Assembly (NCBI RefSeq): GCF_900167535.1
Contig: NZ_FUYE01000004.1
Location: 100,699 to 164,698 of the forward strand
DNA length: 64,000 nt
Source: Prosthecobacter debontii
GTDB lineage: Bacteria; Verrucomicrobiota; Verrucomicrobiia; Verrucomicrobiales; Verrucomicrobiaceae
Reading direction: 5' to 3'
The translations under genes were made by a program, and so were the position numbers. Numbering within the stretch: the stretch's first letter is position 1; each line of letters starts with the position of its first letter. Shown in pieces: positions 20,301 through 29,500 of this stretch. Under the pieces are notes generated by a model. The model searched no databases, was not told where the DNA came from, and saw only the letters and a list, made by a program, of their open reading frames with translations.

Positions 20301-20487
20301 GTTGGCCATTCTCCAAGCGGGACTCAAAGATCTGCAAGCGCATTATCAAGCTCACGAGGAGGATGCCAAAGCCCTCATTGCTGTGGGTGAAGCTAAACCC
20401 GATGAAAAGCTGCCCGCTGCTGATTTGGCGGCTTGGACGATGGTGACCAGTCAGGTCATGAATCTGGATGAAGTCTTGAACAAGTAA
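17311..20487 (+). CDS. PVC-type cytochrome with DUF1549, LamG and DUF1553 domains
   Basis: The 1058-aa product has a Sec signal peptide (LHIILSLLGSSGALWGAG). The N-terminal planctomycete cytochrome C domain has CxxCH at C41-C44-H45 (ACFHCHGPDPGTRKAGLRLD). DUF1549 follows (VDRFILASLERAGLTPAPEA), with a second CxxCH at C335-C338-H339 (NCAQCHDHKFDP). A concanavalin/LamG-like domain is inserted at about residues 430-640, ending RIYDRQLSAAEI. DUF1553 fills the rest (LARWLVSSENTLTARVTVNR near 750). The protein is presumably periplasmic and redox-active; the LamG insert suggests carbohydrate or surface binding. It is paired with DUF1501, whose start is 13 bases downstream. Confidence 0.9.
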   Translation: MSFPRLHIILSLLGSSGALWGAGQGPVAFNQDIRPILADACFHCHGPDPGTRKAGLRLDTEAGFFTAKEGESPTVLKGKPEASPLYQRLITEDEDDVMPPLESHKELKPEQIAKIRTWIEEGAPWQPHWSLIKPERAPQPEVKDKAWPKTPVDRFILASLERAGLTPAPEAEAHALIRRVTLDLTGLPPSQELLQRYQSKAEGGRLPDLVYSELVDELLKLPVYGEHRARYWLDAARYGDTHGLHFDKPREMWPYRDWVVSAFNQNMPFDRFTIEQIAGDLLPKPTDEQLIATGFQRCNITTNEGGTIDEENLANYAADRVQTLGWVYMGLTTNCAQCHDHKFDPISARDYYSLAAFFRNTTQKPKDGNVKDGNGPILVLPTEKDRPRWDALPTEIAQAKTEMQENRKLAAPEFDQWLTSAKPEDLDQDVPAKGMLAHVPLNEGVGSEVIGTCGVSQKFQALGPIVWKPDGKIGPAPVMGTNSTFDIGDVGDFEKDQAFSYGAWVRAGKVGMSGGILARMDEKGGYRGWDLYQNDRSYSVHIINNWPDDALKVSTRRPSVRPGVWQHVFVTYNGSGKAEGVKIYIDGVAQELKIDTNALKNTIRTKTHTRIGQRSHVQVFHEGSVQDVRIYDRQLSAAEITTISKVGPLRLMLAASKRGPKQKEALFEHYLVTRHAGYQSANNRSTKLEGEQAAIKARSPITHIQEEKMDTQPMANILMRGQYDQVGEAVEAAVPVALGKLPAESPKNRLGLARWLVSSENTLTARVTVNRMWQELFGRGLVVTSEDFGIMGAAPTHPELLDWLAVEFRESGWDVKRFYKMLVTSSAYRQAATITQAKLDKDRDNALLSRGPRFRMDAEMIRDYVLAASGTLSPRMGGPGTLPYQPENIWEVVGMGTEKYVQDQGENLYRRTVYNFWKRMAPPANMDVFNAPSREVSCVRRDRTNTPLQALVVMNDPQFIEASRSLAQRVMKAGGDDTVKLNAVAERLLCRPLKEAELAILQAGLKDLQAHYQAHEEDAKALIAVGEAKPDEKLPAADLAAWTMVTSQVMNLDEVLNK

Positions 20488-20500
20488 CCTTTTGATCGCC

Positions 20501-21955
20501 ATGAGCCTTTTTAACGAATGGAATACCTTTGAAACCCGGCGGCAGTTCTTCGCCAAGGGCAAGAACGCCTTGGGTGGTGCTGCACTTTACTCGCTGTTAG
20601 GCTCATCCTTGCAGCGTTCAGCCTTAGCGGGACAAGGGATGGTGATGCCGCAGTTTGCACCGAAGGCCAAACGGGTGATCTACCTGCACATGGTCGGTGG
20701 TCCTTCGCAGATGGACTTGTTTGATTACAAGCCTGTCATGAAGGATTGGTATGACAAGGACCTCCCTGCCAGCATCCGCAATGGCCAGCGGCTCACCACC
20801 ATGACGAGTGGTCAGGCAAGGTTTCCGATTGCTCCATCGAAGTTCAACTTCGCTCAGTATGGTCAGTGCGGCATGTGGATGAACTCGGACTTGTTGCCAC
20901 ACTTGTCTCGTCATGCCGATGACATCTGCTGGATGCGTTCTTTACACACGGAGGCCATCAATCACGAGCCTGCCATCTGCGCCATGCAGACGGGGAACCA
21001 AATCACTGGGCGCCCCTGCCTGGGTTCATGGGCTTCGTATGGACTTGGCTCCATGAACTCGAATCTGCCTACCTTTGTGGTGCTCATCGCGACGCCGACG
21101 AATCGTGAGCAGGAGCAGGCCATCTCCTCTCGCCTTTGGTCCAGTGGTTATTTGCCGGGAGAGCATGCAGGCGTTTCGTTCCGCAGTAAGGGCGATCCCA
21201 TCCTTTTCATCAATAACCCGCCAGGGGTGCCTAGCAGCGTGCGGAAGCGCACCATTGAGGGGATGAATGCTCTGAATGAGCTGAACTATCAGCAGGTCGG
21301 GGATCCTGAGACTCACACACGTATTCAGCAGTATGAAATGGCTTTCCGCATGCAGGCCAGCGTGCCTGAGCTGACGGATATCTCCAAGGAACCCGAGCAC
21401 ATCTTCAAGCTTTACGGAGATGAAGCTAAAAAGCCCGGCACTTTTGCCAATAGCGTTCTGATGGCCCGTCGCCTCGCAGAGCGTGGGGTCCGCTTTACCC
21501 AGATCTATCTGAACAACTGGGATCATCATAGCAACGTGGCGGGTCGTATGCCCAGCCAGTGCAAGGACATTGATCAGCCCTGCCATGCCTTGATCGAAGA
21601 CCTCAAGCAGCGGGGGATGTTTGAAGATACACTCATCATTTGGGGCGGGGAATTTGGCCGCACCATCTATAGCCAGGGCGGACTGACGAAAGAGAACTAT
21701 GGTCGAGATCACCATCCCCGCTGTTTTACCATGTGGATGGCGGGTGGTGGTGCGAAAGGTGGAGCAATCTATGGTGAGACGGACGAGTTTAGCTACAACA
21801 TCGTTAAAGACCCGCTCCACATCCGTGACTTCCACGCCACGGTCTTGCACCTGCTTGGTTACGACAGTGACCGCTTCACCTACAAGTTCCAAGGACTCGA
21901 CCAGAAGTTGACGGGAGTAGAGCCTGCCAAGGTGGTGCGTGAACTGATTGCCTGA
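20501..21955 (+). CDS. DUF1501 family exported protein
   Basis: The 484-aa product has a Tat-like N-terminus (ETRRQFFAKGKNALGGAALY). The DUF1501 body shows KRVIYLHMVGGPSQMDLFDY, LIIWGGEFGRTIYSQGG and GRDHHPRCFTMWMAGGGAKG, the conserved blocks that relate this family to alkaline phosphatase/sulfatase-like folds. The ATG at 20501 is preferred; an in-frame TTG at 20492 would add three residues. It is co-transcribed with the DUF1549/DUF1553 cytochrome, the standard PVC pairing. Activity and substrate are not established. Confidence 0.9.
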   Translation: MSLFNEWNTFETRRQFFAKGKNALGGAALYSLLGSSLQRSALAGQGMVMPQFAPKAKRVIYLHMVGGPSQMDLFDYKPVMKDWYDKDLPASIRNGQRLTTMTSGQARFPIAPSKFNFAQYGQCGMWMNSDLLPHLSRHADDICWMRSLHTEAINHEPAICAMQTGNQITGRPCLGSWASYGLGSMNSNLPTFVVLIATPTNREQEQAISSRLWSSGYLPGEHAGVSFRSKGDPILFINNPPGVPSSVRKRTIEGMNALNELNYQQVGDPETHTRIQQYEMAFRMQASVPELTDISKEPEHIFKLYGDEAKKPGTFANSVLMARRLAERGVRFTQIYLNNWDHHSNVAGRMPSQCKDIDQPCHALIEDLKQRGMFEDTLIIWGGEFGRTIYSQGGLTKENYGRDHHPRCFTMWMAGGGAKGGAIYGETDEFSYNIVKDPLHIRDFHATVLHLLGYDSDRFTYKFQGLDQKLTGVEPAKVVRELIA

Positions 21956-21971
21956 TGATTTCATGAGTGCG

Positions 21972-21995
21972 CGTTCTCCCTTTCTTGGGAGAACG
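21972..21995 (+). terminator. hairpin after DUF1501 gene
   Basis: Perfect 9-bp arms CGTTCTCCC / GGGAGAACG flank a 6-base loop, 17 bases after the DUF1501 stop. There is no T-run behind it. Confidence 0.5.
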
Positions 21996-22129
21996 ACGTG
22001 ATACATCCACAACAGTGGTGAAGAGCGAACCCTTCTTGTAGCGGAGGACACCATCTGCTCATGATTCACGAGGTCGGGGATGACGGTGCTTCTTGGCTAA
22101 CCAACCCCAAACTGAAAGGAAGAACCATC

Positions 22130-22900
22130 ATGTTGCATCTGGCAAAAAACATCAAAGGGTATCGATTGGACAGTCTGAATGGCGAGATCGGTAAGGCGCG
22201 CGAGTTTTACTTTGATGATCGCTACTGGACCGTTCGCTACCTCGTGGCCGATACCGGAGGCTGGCTGACTGGCAGACAGGTTTTAATCTCCCCCTATGCC
22301 CTCGTGGGGGCTCTGGCAGATGAGGAGAGAATCGAAGTCAATCTTACCAAGCAGCAGATCGAAGACAGCCCCTCGTTGGATTCGGACAAGCCTGTTTCTC
22401 GTCAATTTGAGGAGAGCTACTATGGCTACTACGGTTGGCCTGTTTATTGGGCGGGCATGGACGCCTGGGGGTATTCCCCCTACCTACTTCGTGATCCAGA
22501 GGAATGGGTGCGCTCACCCGCCAAAGAAAAGGCCTGGGACCCGCATCTGCGTAGCAGTCGCGAAGTCACCGGGTATCCCATCGAGGCGAAGGATGGTGAA
22601 ATCGGTCATGTGGAGGATTTCCTCATTGATGATGTCGAGTGGACGATCCGCTACCTCGTCGTCGATACACGAAACTGGTGGCCAGGGAAAAAAGTCCTCA
22701 TCGCTCCTGACTGGATTGAACGCGTGAGTTGGACGGACCATCAGGTGACCGTGAATCTGACCCGTGAAGCGATCAAGAATTCACCCGAATTTTACGAGGA
22801 CGCCTTGCCTAGCCGTACGGACGAGGCTGCCCTTCACCGTCACTATGACCGTCCAGGCTACTGGGATCGCCAGCCCTCAGTTCCCTCCCAGATTGTGTGA
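22130..22900 (+). CDS. tandem PRC-barrel domain protein
   Basis: The 256-aa product carries two PRC-barrel domains, at about residues 7-60 (KGYRLDSLNGEIGKAREFYF) and 145-200 (TGYPIEAKDGEIGHVEDFLI). They repeat the same pattern GEIG...DD..WT.RYLV.DT. and are joined by an aromatic linker (SYYGYYGWPVYWAGMDAWGY). The chosen ATG at 22130 has an AGGAAGA ribosome site about 7 bases upstream; the frame opens 23 codons earlier without one. PRC barrels occur in RimM and photosynthetic reaction centre H chains, and stand-alone versions are often stress-linked. Function here is unknown. Confidence 0.8.
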   Translation: MLHLAKNIKGYRLDSLNGEIGKAREFYFDDRYWTVRYLVADTGGWLTGRQVLISPYALVGALADEERIEVNLTKQQIEDSPSLDSDKPVSRQFEESYYGYYGWPVYWAGMDAWGYSPYLLRDPEEWVRSPAKEKAWDPHLRSSREVTGYPIEAKDGEIGHVEDFLIDDVEWTIRYLVVDTRNWWPGKKVLIAPDWIERVSWTDHQVTVNLTREAIKNSPEFYEDALPSRTDEAALHRHYDRPGYWDRQPSVPSQIV

Positions 22901-23032
22901 GCCCCATCTGGCTAAAGGGGCACCGCAGGTCCCTACGGTGATTTATCTCATGGAAAGCATGCAAGCTTTTCATGCCCCTGATGCGCACATCACAGTTGCA
23001 CCCTGGCAGCGTCCATGCTCCTTAGGCGCTCC

Positions 23033-24601
23033 ATGAGCACCACAAGCAGCCACTGGGATCGCTTCCAGAAATTCTTCGTCCGTTACCCACAGATCGGTTT
23101 CTCCATCGACATCAGTCGCATGTCCTTCGAGGAGAGTTTGTTTGAGACGCAAGCTCCTGCGATTGAAAAAGCCTTCGCGGCCATGAAGGAATTGGAGGCG
23201 GGGGCCATCGCTAACCCCGATGAAGGCCGCATGGTAGGACATTACTGGCTGCGCAATTCTTCGCTCGCTCCAGCCGAGCTTAGGGCGGAGATTGATGGCA
23301 CCCTGGACGCCACGCTGGACTTTGCCGCCGACGTTCACGCAGGCAAGATCTTGGCGGCCAACGGGCAGAAATTTACCCGTGTTCTCGTCGTCGGTATCGG
23401 CGGGTCTGCTCTCGGACCTCAACTGGTTGCCCAGGCCATCACACCGGCCAATCCTCCGTTGGCCATTGATTTCTTCGACAATACCGATCCTGATGGCATG
23501 GACCGCATCGTCGCTCAGATGGGCGATGAAATCGCGACGACATTGACGTTGGTGATCTCGAAGTCGGGCGGCACCAAGGAGACCCGTAATGGCATGCTGG
23601 AAGCAGAGGCTGCTTACAAGGCCAAAGGGCTTGAGTTTGCCAAGCACGCCGTCGCAGTCACGGGATTGGGTAGTGAATTGGATAAGCACGCCATTGCCCA
23701 AGGGTGGCTGACCCGCTTCCCTATGTGGGACTGGGTCGGTGGACGCACCAGTGTAATGAGTGCCGTAGGCACCATCGCCGCAGCCCTTCAGGGGGTGGAC
23801 GTTCGTCAATTCCTGGCTGGCGCTGCTGCCATGGATGAAGAAACCCGGACTCGTCCGGCTCGTGAAAACGCTGCGATGTTGCTCGCCCTCATGTGGTTCA
23901 GTGCCGGCAAGGGCAAGGGAGCCAAGGATATGGTGGTGCTGCCTTACAAAGACCGCCTGGTCTTGTTCAGCAAATACCTTCAGCAGCTCGTCATGGAATC
24001 GCTCGGGAAAGAGCACGACCTCGACGGCAATGTGGTCAATCAGGGGATCGCGGTTTATGGTAACAAAGGCTCCACCGATCAGCACGCCTATGTGCAGCAG
24101 CTTCGTGATGGCGTGAATAACTTCTTTGTGACCTTCATTCAGGTGGCAAAGGCGAGGGACACCGCCGGTTTTGAAGTGGAGCCCGGCTTCACCAGCGGAG
24201 ATTATCTCCAGGGCTTCCTGCGGGGCACCCGTGCCGCTTTGGCGGAAAAAGGTCGTGAATCCATTACCCTCAGCGTGGAGGAAGTCAGTGCCTTCACCCT
24301 CGGTTTGCTGATTGGTCTCTTTGAACGTGCCGTGGGCTACTACGCGACGCTCGTGAACGTGAACGCCTACCATCAGCCAGGTGTGGAGGCTGGTAAGAAA
24401 GCGGCTACCACTTTCCTGAAGCAGATGGGTGAGGTCCTCTCTGCCCTCTCGGGAGCTGGGCTGACGGCCGATGAATTGGGAGCAAAATTGAACGTGGATG
24501 CCGAGGATGCTTGGCACATGGCCAGCCACTTGGCTGCCAACGGTAAAGCAAAGATTGTTCCTGGGGAGACGCCGGCGGCCGACCGATTCAGTGCAGTTTA
24601 A
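23033..24601 (+). CDS. pgi: glucose-6-phosphate isomerase
   Basis: The 522-aa enzyme interconverts glucose-6-phosphate and fructose-6-phosphate. Motifs are [30 protein letters not shown] (sugar-phosphate binding SIS region), [11 protein letters not shown] and [16 protein letters not shown] with the catalytic His. Start [11 protein letters not shown] at 23033 is chosen over an ATG six codons upstream. Length is near the long pgi forms. It stands alone between unrelated genes. Confidence 0.93.
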   Translation: MSTTSSHWDRFQKFFVRYPQIGFSIDISRMSFEESLFETQAPAIEKAFAAMKELEAGAIANPDEGRMVGHYWLRNSSLAPAELRAEIDGTLDATLDFAADVHAGKILAANGQKFTRVLVVGIGGSALGPQLVAQAITPANPPLAIDFFDNTDPDGMDRIVAQMGDEIATTLTLVISKSGGTKETRNGMLEAEAAYKAKGLEFAKHAVAVTGLGSELDKHAIAQGWLTRFPMWDWVGGRTSVMSAVGTIAAALQGVDVRQFLAGAAAMDEETRTRPARENAAMLLALMWFSAGKGKGAKDMVVLPYKDRLVLFSKYLQQLVMESLGKEHDLDGNVVNQGIAVYGNKGSTDQHAYVQQLRDGVNNFFVTFIQVAKARDTAGFEVEPGFTSGDYLQGFLRGTRAALAEKGRESITLSVEEVSAFTLGLLIGLFERAVGYYATLVNVNAYHQPGVEAGKKAATTFLKQMGEVLSALSGAGLTADELGAKLNVDAEDAWHMASHLAANGKAKIVPGETPAADRFSAV

Positions 24602-24605
24602 AGGA

Positions 24606-24626
24606 TTCCGCTATTGCCAAGCGGAA
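24606..24626 (+). terminator. hairpin after pgi
   Basis: Arms TTCCGCT / AGCGGAA (7 bp, loop 7) lie 4 bases after the pgi stop. A short TTTT occurs about 8 bases later. A second hairpin, GGGAGT / ACTCCC (24646-24663), ends 4 bases before the next start codon and may sequester its ribosome site. Confidence 0.4.
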
Positions 24627-24667
24627 AGCGGCGTTTTATCCAGTAGGGAGTCCGCCAACTCCCCCCT

Positions 24668-25018
24668 ATGGACGATCGCTTTCCGCTTCAATATCAGATC
24701 ATCTGCATCGTCTTAACGGCGCTGTTTGTATGGTCCTTCGTCATTTCGCGGGAGCCCCGGCAATGGCGGCGCCTCTATCAGTCCCACTTTTGCAAAGCGG
24801 AAGACTTTTCAGTCAATAAGAACAAGGCGATCGACGAGCGCCTGAAAAAGATCGGCATCATCGTCTCCATGTTTTTTCTGGTGGCTGATGTCGGTTTTTT
24901 CCTCTGGGGCGCTTCGCACCAGGATCGCATGAAAAATGAGTCGATGAGCCAGGACGAGCGCTTAAAGCTGGAAGAGCTCAAGAAGATCCGCAACGCGACG
25001 CAATCCATCGCCCGCTAA
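24668..25018 (+). CDS. small membrane protein, unknown
   Basis: The product is 116 aa. Two hydrophobic segments are visible: residues 10-26 (QIICIVLTALFVWSFVI) and about 61-82 (IGIIVSMFFLVADVGFFLWG). They flank a basic loop (REPRQWRRLYQSHF), and a charged C-terminal helix follows (SMSQDERLKLEELKKIRNA). I do not recognise a family. It lies between pgi and nupC in the same direction, 55 bases from nupC, and may share a transcript with it. Confidence 0.6.
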   Translation: MDDRFPLQYQIICIVLTALFVWSFVISREPRQWRRLYQSHFCKAEDFSVNKNKAIDERLKKIGIIVSMFFLVADVGFFLWGASHQDRMKNESMSQDERLKLEELKKIRNATQSIAR

Positions 25019-25072
25019 CAAAAGCTTTGCTCTCCCGGCGCGATTTCTGCGAGACTGGCTGCGCACAATCCA

Positions 25073-26326
25073 ATGTCCGCAGCCACTGCTTTCCTGGGTC
25101 TCGTCGTTTTTATCCTTCTCGCATGGATTTTATCCTCCCAACGGCGGCTATTTCCCTGGCGGACAGTCATCGCGGGATTGGGGCTGCAATTTCTCTTGGG
25201 ATGGTTGATTTTAGGCACCCAAGCCGGGGCATGGTTTTTCAATCAGCTTGATGGAGTCTTCAAAAAGCTTCTGAGCTTTGCCAATGAAGGGGTGAGTTTG
25301 GTGTTCGGACCCCTTGCCAATACGGAGGTTTTGGCTCGGTCGTGGGGACCGGAAAACACCTTCGTGTTTGTGGTCACAGTGACGGGCACGATCATTCTCG
25401 TTTCAGCCATTTCCTCGGCGCTGTATCATTATGGCATCCTCCAGAGGGTGGTTCGTTTAATGGCCTGGGGGATGCGGCGACTGATGGGCACCAGTGGCAG
25501 TGAAAGCCTCGCTTCCGCGGCCAACGTGTTCATGGGGCAAAGTGAAGCCCCCTTAGTGATCAAGCCCTATCTAGCCAGCATGACCCGGAGTGAACTCATG
25601 GCGCTGATGACGGGGGGCATGGCGACGATTGCTGGTGGCGTCATGGCGGCCTATGTATCTTTTGGAATTTCGGCGGGTCACTTGCTCACCGCTTCCTTCA
25701 TGAGTGCTCCCGCTGCGCTGATGATGGCCAAGATTCTTTTGCCGGAAACGCAAGTCAGTGAGACCGCTCACGGGGCAGATCGCTCGCCACCACGCGAGTC
25801 AGTGAATGGCATTGATGCCATTTGCATCGGGGCAGGGGATGGCATGAAGCTGGCGATCAATGTGATGGCCATGCTCATTGCTTTTGTCTCCATGGTGGCT
25901 TTGGCGAATTATTTGTTATCCTTGGGACTTGGGGTCGTCGGAATCACTGATGCACACCCCCTTCAAACCGTGCTCGGTTGGATCAATGCGCCTTTCGCTT
26001 GGCTCATGGGCATCCCTTGGAAAGATTGTCAGGTGGTCGGCTCGATTCTCGGGGAGCGCATCGTCTTGAATGAGTTTGTCAGTTATCTCAACCTGAGCCA
26101 GCTCAGCCAAAAGGGCGTGGCCTTGGATGTACGCAGCCAGACGATAGCGACCTATGCTCTCTGTGGATTTGCGAATTTCTCCAGCATCGCCATTCAGATC
26201 GGCGGTATCAGTGCCTTAGTGCCGAGTCGCCGTGAGGAATTGGCAAAGCTGGGGGGAAAGTCGATGATCGGTGGTTTGCTAGCCTGTTATTCCACCGCAT
26301 GTGTGGCGGCAATCATCATGCCTTAA
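25073..26326 (+). CDS. concentrative nucleoside transporter (NupC/CNT family)
   Basis: The 417-aa polytopic protein imports nucleosides by cation symport. CNT signatures are GQSEAPLVIKPYLASMTRSE and GGMATIAGGVMAAYVSFGIS (substrate-binding helix hairpin), LNEFVSYLNL, and CGFANFSSIAIQIGGI near the C-terminus. The start ATG at 25073 gives a hydrophobic first helix. It converges on the DUF58 gene with only 14 bases between the stops. Symporter ion (H+ or Na+) cannot be decided by eye. Confidence 0.9.
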   Translation: MSAATAFLGLVVFILLAWILSSQRRLFPWRTVIAGLGLQFLLGWLILGTQAGAWFFNQLDGVFKKLLSFANEGVSLVFGPLANTEVLARSWGPENTFVFVVTVTGTIILVSAISSALYHYGILQRVVRLMAWGMRRLMGTSGSESLASAANVFMGQSEAPLVIKPYLASMTRSELMALMTGGMATIAGGVMAAYVSFGISAGHLLTASFMSAPAALMMAKILLPETQVSETAHGADRSPPRESVNGIDAICIGAGDGMKLAINVMAMLIAFVSMVALANYLLSLGLGVVGITDAHPLQTVLGWINAPFAWLMGIPWKDCQVVGSILGERIVLNEFVSYLNLSQLSQKGVALDVRSQTIATYALCGFANFSSIAIQIGGISALVPSRREELAKLGGKSMIGGLLACYSTACVAAIIMP

Positions 26327-26340
26327 GGGTTGGGATTCGA

Positions 26341-27645
26341 TCAAATGCGACCAGATGCTTTGAGATCAAGATACTGATTCGCCAATGCGATAGGCAGATT
26401 TTGAGCCGTTTCATCCACGGTGAAAATGCGATTGGCGCGCAAGGAGTGCAATAGGTGGTTTCGCTGCTCATTGTAATGGCAAAGCGCACCATAGGCTGCG
26501 GCATCCTGCAGGTTGGCGATGGGTTTGTCCGCGCGAGTTTCTAGCTCAGCCTCGCGGAGCGTGGCCACCAGCACGAGATGCCGTTTTTGCAGAAGCTTCA
26601 CCGCTTTGGTCAGGTGGCTGGTGTCTTCCGTGCGCAGATTGGTGAGCAAGATAATCAGTGCCCGGCGTTTTTGCAGGGCCATCACTCGTTCGGCGGCTTC
26701 GATGAAGTCGCTCGGTTCGGTGGTGGTCTCGTAGTCGTAAAGATGGTTCAGCAACTTCGGCATGGCCGGAGCTCCTTTGACAGGTTTGAGCCAGCGCTGT
26801 GCGCCCCCAAAACCCGTGACGCCCACTTCATCCCCCTGACGGAGCGCAATGAAGGCGATCAGCAGCATGGCATTGAGACAATGATCGAATTGGGTGAGCT
26901 CACCATCCTGAGCCCGCATACGCCGCCCGCAGTCCGGCACGAGGATCACGCTCTGGTTCTTCTGCTCTTCGTAGTCGCGGCTGACCAGAGACTGCCGTCG
27001 GGAGGTCGCTTTCCAATCCACGCGCGAGAGGACATCGCCGTCCTGATACTCACGCAGTTGATGGAAATCCAACGTCGCACCGGTGCGCTTGCGCTTCACG
27101 ATGCCCATTTGCTCTTCGCGATTTGCTGTGGCCAGCAGGGCAAACCGCACCACGGGCTCATAGTTCGGATAACACCGTGTTTCGCTCACCGGTCCTGGAC
27201 GATACTGCCGCTGCCAAAAGCCCAGTCCGGACTCGACCAGCACATGGGCGGGTGTGAACTGATGCTGACCGCGTTTGGTGAAATGAGCATTGTAAACGAG
27301 ATCTGTATGCTGCTGAGGAGGCAGCTTGCCAGACCACGGCAGCCCCTCCGCAGTGGCGACATCCGGAAGCCCATCATGCACCGATACCTTGAGCGGGCGC
27401 TGGAGCGTGTGTCTCAGCGTGAGCGTCACCTGAGAGCTGACGCCCAGGGCAAAGCGGCCTGGTAGCGTTCGTTCCAGGCTCAGCTTACGCGAGTGTGGCA
27501 GCGTGAAAAAGTCAGCCGTTGCTAGAATGCCCAGCAGCCCTCCACACACCATCCATGCCATCTGCAACTGCGGCCAAATCGACGCCAATAGACCGAGGAC
27601 GGTCCAGGCAGAAAGCAGGCGCAGCGTAAAGAGAGTGGGGCGCAT
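26341..27645 (-). CDS. DUF58 domain protein
   Basis: The product is 434 aa. Two N-terminal hydrophobic stretches (residues 8-45) are followed by a beta-rich region and the DUF58 core, including GATLDFHQLREYQDGDVLSR and VDWKATSRRQSLVSRDYEEQ (residues about 188-225), then a vWA-like region. DUF58 proteins regularly pair with MoxR ATPases; the MoxR gene is 24 bases upstream, so the two form one operon. The pair is thought to act in chaperone-like maturation or membrane-stress functions. Its exact client is unknown. Confidence 0.87.
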   Translation of the reverse strand: MRPTLFTLRLLSAWTVLGLLASIWPQLQMAWMVCGGLLGILATADFFTLPHSRKLSLERTLPGRFALGVSSQVTLTLRHTLQRPLKVSVHDGLPDVATAEGLPWSGKLPPQQHTDLVYNAHFTKRGQHQFTPAHVLVESGLGFWQRQYRPGPVSETRCYPNYEPVVRFALLATANREEQMGIVKRKRTGATLDFHQLREYQDGDVLSRVDWKATSRRQSLVSRDYEEQKNQSVILVPDCGRRMRAQDGELTQFDHCLNAMLLIAFIALRQGDEVGVTGFGGAQRWLKPVKGAPAMPKLLNHLYDYETTTEPSDFIEAAERVMALQKRRALIILLTNLRTEDTSHLTKAVKLLQKRHLVLVATLREAELETRADKPIANLQDAAAYGALCHYNEQRNHLLHSLRANRIFTVDETAQNLPIALANQYLDLKASGRI

Positions 27646-27669
27646 GGGGCTCGCGGAGAGACGTGGCGT

Positions 27670-28716
27670 TTACATGCGTGGTGCTTCCACACCTCGAATC
27701 ACCGACTCCAGCACTTGATCCACGGTTTGACCCGAGATCGCCACCTCTGGCGTGAGGGTCACACGATGGCGTAGGACGGGTAGAGACGCCCGTTTGACAT
27801 CGCCCGGCGTGATGTAGTTTCGTCCTTCCAGGAGAGCATAGGACTTGGCCACTCGCACGAGACTGATGGCACCGCGTGTGCCAGCCCCCAGAGCGATGGC
27901 TCCATGGTTACGGGTCGCCCGTGTCAGGTTCACCGCATAGTTGACGACGCTTTCCACGGCTTCCACCGCAGCCGCTTCACGCTGAGCCTGGAGGATGTCT
28001 TCGGTCGAGCAGACGGGCGGCACATCATTCGGATTCAGCCCGCGTCCCCCGGCGGCTGAGGAGACCGCACGCACGATCTGAGCCTCTTGTTGAGCATTGG
28101 GATAATCAATCAAGACCTTGAGCAGGAAACGGTCGAGCTGAGCCTCGGGCAGGGGATAGGTGCCCTCCTGCTCGATCGGATTCTGCGTCGCAAAGGTCAT
28201 AAACGGAGGCTGCAAGGCATGCGTTTCTCCATCAATGGTCACCTGTGCCTCCTGCATCACCTCCAGCAAGGCCGATTGGGTCTTGGCGGGCGCACGGTTG
28301 ATCTCATCCGCCAGCAGAAGCTGGGTGAAAACCGGCCCGTAACGCACGCGGAAGCTCTGGCTACCAAGATCATAGAGGGTATGTCCCGTCACATCCGAGG
28401 GCATCAGATCCGGCGTGAACTGAATGCGACGAAAACCTGCCCCAAAGGTCCGACTCAACGCCAGCACGAGGTGGGTTTTCCCCAGCCCTGGTTTACCCTC
28501 CAGCAACACGTGCCCACCCGCCAGCAGGGCGGCAAGGACCTGATGAATCACCTCGGTCTGCCCCACGAAGACCTGCTCCACTGCCGCGCGGATCTGATTC
28601 AGGAGTTGAGTCGAGCGCGGTAACTGAGGTGTCGCTGGTGGCGTAGGCGGCTCATAAGAAGGTGAAGGCACAAGGGGCGGCGGCGCGTAACCTGAATCCG
28701 GAGCGAAATCGTTCAT
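27670..28716 (-). CDS. MoxR-family AAA+ ATPase
   Basis: The 348-aa product has a Walker A at GKPGLGKTHLV and Walker B LLLADEINRAPAKTQSALLE, and the MoxR phrase TFATQNPIEQEGTYPLPEAQ. A Pro-rich N-terminal extension of about 40 residues precedes the AAA core. The start MNDFAPDSGY at 28716 is chosen; the frame is open 33 codons further upstream (28815) with poorer character. It is followed by DUF58, the classical MoxR partner. Confidence 0.88.
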   Translation of the reverse strand: MNDFAPDSGYAPPPLVPSPSYEPPTPPATPQLPRSTQLLNQIRAAVEQVFVGQTEVIHQVLAALLAGGHVLLEGKPGLGKTHLVLALSRTFGAGFRRIQFTPDLMPSDVTGHTLYDLGSQSFRVRYGPVFTQLLLADEINRAPAKTQSALLEVMQEAQVTIDGETHALQPPFMTFATQNPIEQEGTYPLPEAQLDRFLLKVLIDYPNAQQEAQIVRAVSSAAGGRGLNPNDVPPVCSTEDILQAQREAAAVEAVESVVNYAVNLTRATRNHGAIALGAGTRGAISLVRVAKSYALLEGRNYITPGDVKRASLPVLRHRVTLTPEVAISGQTVDQVLESVIRGVEAPRM

Positions 28717-28924
28717 GGGAAGAAAGCGGAGACAAAAAGCTGAACTGACAGAGCCAGTGGCAGTGAACCTAAGGACAACAAAGACGCTGTCCAAAGGAGA
28801 ATCTCCAAGAGACATAAAAACTGAAGTCTAGTGCTCAAAAATTCCATCATCCACAGCCCCGTTTCCATTCTATTTTAAGTGCCTGATCAAATGACTCGAA
28901 TGAGCGCTCTTCGGATGCTAATTG

Positions 28925-29464
28925 CTACTTCGCTAGGGCGTCCTTGATGGCGCTCAATACTGCCGCATCATCCGGCTTGGTTTTGGGTTCAAAGCGAGCC
29001 AAAATCTTGCCATCACGACCCACGAGGAATTTCCCGAAATTCCACTTCACATCTCCGGGGAAGGGGGAGGTTGGGCCACTGAGCTCTTGATACAGGGGAT
29101 GCTTGTTCGGGCCTTTGACGGTGATTTTGTCAAACATCGGGAAGGTGACGTGATACTTGAGGGAGCAAAATTCTTTGATGTCCGCATTGGTTCCGGGTTC
29201 CTGACCGCCAAAGTCATTGCAAGGGAAGCCGAGCACCGCGAGCCCTTCTTTCTCGAACTCTTCGTGCAGGGCTTGGAGTTCGGTGTATTGCTTGGTGTTG
29301 CCGCACTTGGAGGCGACGTTCACAATGAGCATCACCTTGCCTTCATAGGGCTTCAATGAGGTGTCTTGACCTTCGATATCCTTGAGAGGGACCTCGTAAA
29401 GAGAACCGGCAGACGCGGTGGAGGCGATGGCGATGAGCGCCAATAGGCTGGAGTGAAGTTTCAT
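28925..29464 (-). CDS. exported glutathione peroxidase family protein
   Basis: The 179-aa product reduces peroxides with thiols (glutathione or thioredoxin). It has a clear Sec signal peptide (LLALIAIASTASA, cleavage near residue 19), so it acts in the periplasm, unlike the usual cytosolic BtuE/BsaA type. Catalytic residues are C54 (NVASKCGN), Q88 (FGGQEPG) and W141-N142 (KWNFGKFLVGRDG). It has Cys rather than selenocysteine. It stands just downstream of the repeat protein gene on the same strand (36 bases) and upstream of moxR by 208 bases. Confidence 0.9.
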   Translation of the reverse strand: MKLHSSLLALIAIASTASAGSLYEVPLKDIEGQDTSLKPYEGKVMLIVNVASKCGNTKQYTELQALHEEFEKEGLAVLGFPCNDFGGQEPGTNADIKEFCSLKYHVTFPMFDKITVKGPNKHPLYQELSGPTSPFPGDVKWNFGKFLVGRDGKILARFEPKTKPDDAAVLSAIKDALAK

Positions 29465-29500
29465 GGGCTTGACAGGAACGCTGATTCCAGCCCAGGAGTT

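Noticed and set aside
22970..24529. 519-aa open frame antisense to pgi
   Set aside because: Covers the same bases as a clear pgi gene, and its translation resembles no known protein; codon-bias shadow.
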